DNA of 64,000 nucleotides from NCBI GenBank assembly GCA_964017195.1, contig OZ024895.1, positions 45,347,673-45,411,672 of the forward strand. Direction: 5' to 3'. This DNA comes from Siderastrea radians (Eukaryota; Cnidaria; Anthozoa; Scleractinia; Rhizangiidae). The position numbers and the translations under genes are program-made. The notes beneath the pieces were generated by a model that searched no databases, was not told the origin of the DNA, and saw nothing but the letters and a program-made list of their open reading frames with translations. Shown one piece after another: positions 60,210 through 64,000 of this stretch. How positions within the stretch are numbered: position 1 is the stretch's first letter; every line of letters starts with the position of its first letter.

Positions 60210-60228
60210 ATTTTTTCATCAGTAGCGC

Positions 60229-60994
60229 CTAAGCCGTTTTACCCGATGCTTAGCAAGGGATCAGGTGGAGAATGACGTCACTCTTTGTTTGCTTTCACAA
60301 CAGGACGATACATCCGGGAGACAGCAAGTTGGACTATCGGTAGGATGACATGAGGTATACCGGTACCCTGTTTGCATCCCAAAGGTAAGATGAAGGGTGA
60401 AGCGCAGAACGTAAAGTTCACGATAAGGCTCAGTTGAGTTTTCGCACGCACGACTCGGCTACATTCCCGGGGGGGGAGGGGTGTGTTCCCTTATAAGCTT
60501 TATAGGTTTGTGCAGCCCAATGGGTGTGGGATTTCAGCCATTTTGGTCTCAAAGTGGGTATCGATTTAAGGATCAGGTCAGGAAATGGCTATCAATTTAG
60601 AAGTCAGGTCTGAAAATGGACTAGTCTGCGAGCAGGCTCAACTAGTGTGTATTCGCACGAGTATCCTGGCGGTGGAGCCGCGATTTGCGAGCTGGCTCGC
60701 TTCGCTTTCCGGCGAGAAGAATGGTCACTTTTCCTCACCCTCTTTCCTCACGCCGGCTCGTAAATCGCGGCACCGCCGCCAATAACCAGGGACGGAGACC
60801 GCAAGTGCAGGGTCCACGCGGCCCCATCGAAAAAGACAAATGTGCTATTTTTAGAGAAAATTGCGCCACCCTCAACGTCATAAAAACGCGTGGGTACACG
60901 CATTTTTGCGTACAACGAGGGCGCGCTGGATATGGTAGATAACAAAGAAGAAAAGAAGAGACAAAGCTAAGTCGATGCGTGACACCAGTGATAA
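60229..60994. other. Repeat-rich interval before the Penelope-like element
   Basis: Contains a G-run near 60470 and an inverted-repeat element at about 60662-60786 (GGTGGAGCCGCGATTTGCGA against its inverse near GTAAATCGCGGC). No gene seen. Confidence 0.5.
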
Positions 60995-61048
60995 TAAGGA
61001 AAAGTAAATACGCAAGTTACACACGTTAAGGTGTCATAGTTTGTTAAA

Positions 61049-61085
61049 GCCCAAACGTTTCGGGCATAGCCCTTCTTCAGTGTCC
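61049..61085 (-). ncRNA. Hammerhead-like core in left Penelope-like terminal repeat
   Basis: Minus strand: CTGAAGA (61080-61074), extra A, stem II GGGC/GCCC with loop TAT, GAAA (G at 61061), AC/GT stem III without loop, U at the cleavage position. Core residues are intact, but the stem I sides (GGACA and TGGGC) pair over only two bases, so activity is doubtful. Confidence 0.55.
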
Positions 61086-61182
61086 AGGAATATGCCCGTT
61101 GCGGCATACAAAAGCCTAACTGAAAAATGCGCACGTAAAGCGCGCGCACAAGAAACGAACAACCAAAGGGCGTGAACGTGAA

Positions 61183-62885
61183 ATGAAAGTACTTAATCGC
61201 CAACTGTCCGACAACCCTTTTTATCAACGTCTCGACAGGGATCCTACACAAGATTATCAAAAAATCGTCAAGGCCACCGTTAATGACATTATCGCTACAT
61301 GTGCGTTACCGCCTACAGCGCAACATCTTGTGGTCACAACCCCGCGTACTTCGCAATTCTACATGTTACTCAAGATACACAAACCAGACAACCCGGGGCG
61401 TCCACTTGTTTCCGCTTGCAGTTGCCCTACAGAGAACATCTCAGCTTATCTCGACGAGGTAATGACTCCATTTGTTAAAAACCTCCCCACTTAAATCAAG
61501 GATACCAACCACGCTCTTCGGATTTTTGATTCGTTCAATTTTGATGAATCCGATGCTCGTCCTCGTTTCCTGTTTACCATGGACATTAAGTCCTTGTACA
61601 CAGTCATCCCTAACAATGGTGGACTAGAAACTCTTACATATTACCTAGACCAACGGACGATCAAGGAACCACCTACCCACACACTGACCCGCTTGGCTGA
61701 ACTTGTGCTGACACTTAACGCCTTTTCCTTTAATGACCAGCACTATCGCCAGATTGGCGGTGTTGTCATGGGCACAAAGATGGGCCCTAATTATGCGTGC
61801 TTGTTCGTCGGATCCATCGAAGAACGAGTCCGTGCCCAATTCACTGGCTTCGTCCCACAGTTACACAAGCGCTACATCGATGACATAGTTGGAGCTGCAG
61901 TCGCCCCGAGTTGGAGCAGTTCATTGATTACGTCTGCAATTCCCATCCAGCTCTCCAGTTCACATTTACCACCAGTGAACTTCAACTGCCTTTCCTCGAC
62001 ATTAAGCTGGCAATCACCAACAACAGAATACCGACGTCCATACACTACAAGGAGACTGACACACACAACTATCTGCACTACACTTCATTCCACCCACGTC
62101 ATTGCAAACACGCAATACCATACAGCCAGTTTCTACGTCTCCGACGGATATGTTCTAATGATGTCGACTTTTCTGAAAAAGCTGAGGAGATGTCGACCTT
62201 TTTCAAACAACGGGGCTATCCTGAGCCGCAACTGCATAATGATCTTCAGAGTGTCACAACCATCTCACGTGACGAGGCATTGTCCCCAACGCGTCTCAAT
62301 GTTACCAATGTTGATAGAGTACCTCTAGTACTTACTTACCATCCTTTCAACACTGTAACGAGAAAGATCCTTTTAGAGAATTTCAACATCTTATCAACTG
62401 ATCCTGAGACACATGGGATATTCCCTGAGCCGCCCCTCGTCTCATATCGGTGCGACAAGAATCTCTGGGATTTCCTAGTACACTCCACTAGCGGCTCTCA
62501 GAGGCCCCTTGATGCTGGCTCTTTTCCCTTCCTTCGTCCCCGCTGTCAAACATGCCAGTACATTACTTCTCAGACTGTTCTACATGGGCCCAAGAGCTCA
62601 CACACCATCCAAAATCGCTTCACCTATCAGTCTGAGAATGTGGTGTACTGCGTCACTCGCCGCCGTTGCACTAGCATGTACATCGGTGAGACCGGAAGGC
62701 GCCTACGGGAATGCTTCAGTGAACACCTGCGTAGCATCCGCAACCGGTCTCCTGGGCTTGCTGTAGCTGAGCACTTCAACTCCGCCAACCACACTATAGA
62801 TGACATCAGGGCCGGTCTGCGGAGTCAAGCAATGCAGCGGCAGCAACACCAGTCGAAAGCGACGGGAGATGCAATTAATCTTTGA
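61183..62885 (+). pseudogene. Penelope-like RT plus GIY-YIG endonuclease, broken
   Basis: The RT part shows FYMLLKIHKPDNPGRPLVSA, a MDIKSLYT block, GTKMGPNYACLFVG and the catalytic KRYIDDIVG (YxDD-type, YIDD). The endonuclease part near the end has VVYCVTRR and MYIGETGRRLRECFSEHL, the GIY-YIG signature, then the catalytic-side NSANHTIDD. The frame is broken by a TAA at 61492-61494 and a frameshift near 61905, just after the YIDD motif; the second frame runs to the TGA at 62885. It is a non-functional copy, though all domains are present. RT and endonuclease together act in target-primed insertion. Confidence 0.9.
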
Positions 62886-62937
62886 GCTCGGCACGCTCAA
62901 GCCGGGCGGACTCAATATTAATTTCAGTTTTATTTAA

Positions 62938-63571
62938 TTAAGGTGGCTCCCTAGAGTTTCTACAAAAGTGATTATACGAACTGGCAAGACTTGCAAAAGA
63001 AGCCCTAGTTCTGTTGTCTTGATATCTTTTATCCTGAATTTTACCAGTAAGGTTACCGACATAATTACCCTTATTTTTCAGGTTTTGCTTCTTAGGCATA
63101 GGCCGTTGTCATGGCAACAAAGCATCTAAAGAATGATAGATATTTCCCATTAGTTCGTCTTTTTTCTTAAATATTTTGATTTTCCCTCGGTGAAATTTTT
63201 TTAAAATTTCCTATTTCGTGCAAATGATTTTGACTAACATTTTGCAGGGGAAAAAATATGGGGTCGTTCAGACGGATTCACCGATATCACGTGATTTCTT
63301 ATTTTTGGCCATTTAACTGAATTGCTCTGACAGAATTTTTCCAAAACAGAATATGTGAAAGGTAGCGTTAGTATCTCAAAATGTGCAAAATTAAAAAAAA
63401 ATTCACCGAAGGAAAAGCGAGAAAACTTACTGTGAACTTTGCTCTTTTTGGCTATGCTGACGTCATAAAATATCAGGAAAATCTGCGATTTTATGTGAGC
63501 GCGTGCAGATTACTACAGCTCGCATCATCAGCGCGCGCGCGCGGTCATAAAACTATAGGGAGCCACCTTAA
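62938..63571. mobile_element. TTAA-flanked nonautonomous element, 634 bp
   Basis: TTAAGGTGGCTCCCTA at the left and TAGGGAGCCACCTTAA at the right are perfect inverted ends including TTAA on both sides. The TTAA target fits piggyBac or Kolobok-type elements. It has no transposase. It lies between the Penelope-like coding region and its right terminal repeat. Confidence 0.8.
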
Positions 63572-63678
63572 GTACTTTCATTTCACGTGCACGCGCTTTG
63601 GTTGTTCGTTTCTTGTGCGCGCGCTTTACGTGCGCATTTTTCAGTTAAGCTTTTGTATGGCGCAACGCGCATATTCCT

Positions 63679-63715
63679 GCACACTGAAGAAGGGCTATGC
63701 CCCAAACGTTTGTGC
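63679..63715 (+). ncRNA. Hammerhead-like core in right Penelope-like terminal repeat
   Basis: CTGAAGA at 63684-63690, extra A, stem II GGGC/GCCC, and a perfect five-bp stem I (GCACA 63679-63683 with TGTGC 63711-63715). The invariant G before AAA is C (63703), so this copy should not cut. Together with the left copy it shows complementary decay of one ancestral motif. Confidence 0.55.
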
Positions 63716-64000
63716 TTTAGCAAAGTATGACACCTAAACGTGTGTAACTCGCGTATTAATTTTTCCTTATGGTAGATAACCAACGAGACGCGTAGCTCCA
63801 AAATGGTTATAGGCTTAATTATTTGATATCCAGCAAGCCCGAGGAGAATAATTGTTTTTATTATGAAAAACGCAATCACTAATTGCTATAAAATCAAGAA
63901 GGGAAAAACAGAGAGAGAAACTCCGAGATAAAAAGGAACAAGAATCGATCGCGATCACATGACTGACCGAAAAAGGTGCCAAAACCTTCTGAAGTGTTGC

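Larger units (their letters stand above)
50868..60228. repeat. Segmental duplication, copy 2 (C-F block)
   Basis: This block matches 30695-40398 in order and orientation: upstream DNA, all four exons of B/C, introns with the SINE, the B-D spacer, and D/F exons 4 and 3. Similarity ends just after AGTAGCGC near 60228. Copy 2 is the decayed one: C is interrupted and frameshifted, and F ends before exon 2. Confidence 0.9.
60995..63769 (+). mobile_element. Penelope-like element with inverted terminal repeats
   Basis: A reverse-transcriptase/GIY-YIG coding region (61183-62885) lies between two 200-bp terminal repeats in inverted orientation (60995-61195 and 63569-63769). The right repeat is now separated from the coding region by a 634-bp TTAA-flanked element. 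Each repeat contains a hammerhead-like core. Inverted terminal repeats and hammerheads are known features of Penelope-like elements. Confidence 0.88.

Overview
The window is animal nuclear DNA, AT-rich and full of introns and repeats. Gene content (LSM1, a LITAF-domain protein, an ER thioredoxin protein, a probable CENP-I subunit, a DGAT2-family cluster), introns of 0.1-3 kb, and the mix of Penelope-like, Crypton-like, hAT-like and TTAA-flanked elements suggest an anthozoan cnidarian (coral or sea anemone). The species call is inference. All exon models were read by eye from splice signals, phases and family motifs; no search was run.

Layout. 1-15.4 kb: 3' exons of a probable CENP-I gene (+), a three-exon ER thioredoxin/ERp29C protein (-), and a two-exon LITAF-domain gene (+). 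15.4-19.2 kb: complete four-exon LSM1 (-), head-to-head with DGAT2-family gene A (+, 19.5-23.7 kb). 23.7-30.9 kb: no confident gene; several inverted-repeat elements and a perfect 81-bp-arm palindrome. 30.9-59.8 kb: a DGAT2-family cluster. Gene B (+) and gene D (-) converge and look intact. Locus E (-) has lost exon 1 and carries an in-frame TGA. Loci C (+) and F (-) are a second copy of the B-D block; C is split by a Crypton-like element and two frameshifts, and F keeps only exons 3 and 4. 61-63.8 kb: a degraded Penelope-like element with inverted terminal repeats, cut by a TTAA-flanked element.

How it fits together. A, B and D each have four coding exons with intron phases 1-2-1 and a 220-nt exon 2, so they share one ancestral gene. 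They should encode ER-membrane acyl-CoA acyltransferases making di- or triacylglycerols or related esters. A/B and D are two diverged types. The B-D block (30.7-40.4 kb) and the C-F block (50.9-60.2 kb) are a segmental duplication. Because one copy is often an empty site for insertions in the other, the pair dates several insertions: AP-1-motif element, hairpin element and minisatellite in B; LINE in D; Crypton and TTAA element in C; hairpin element and hammerhead-bearing retroinsert in F.

The most unusual theme is small hammerhead-ribozyme-like cores in several unrelated repeats, some in inverted pairs at Penelope-like element ends, all with one extra nucleotide before stem II.
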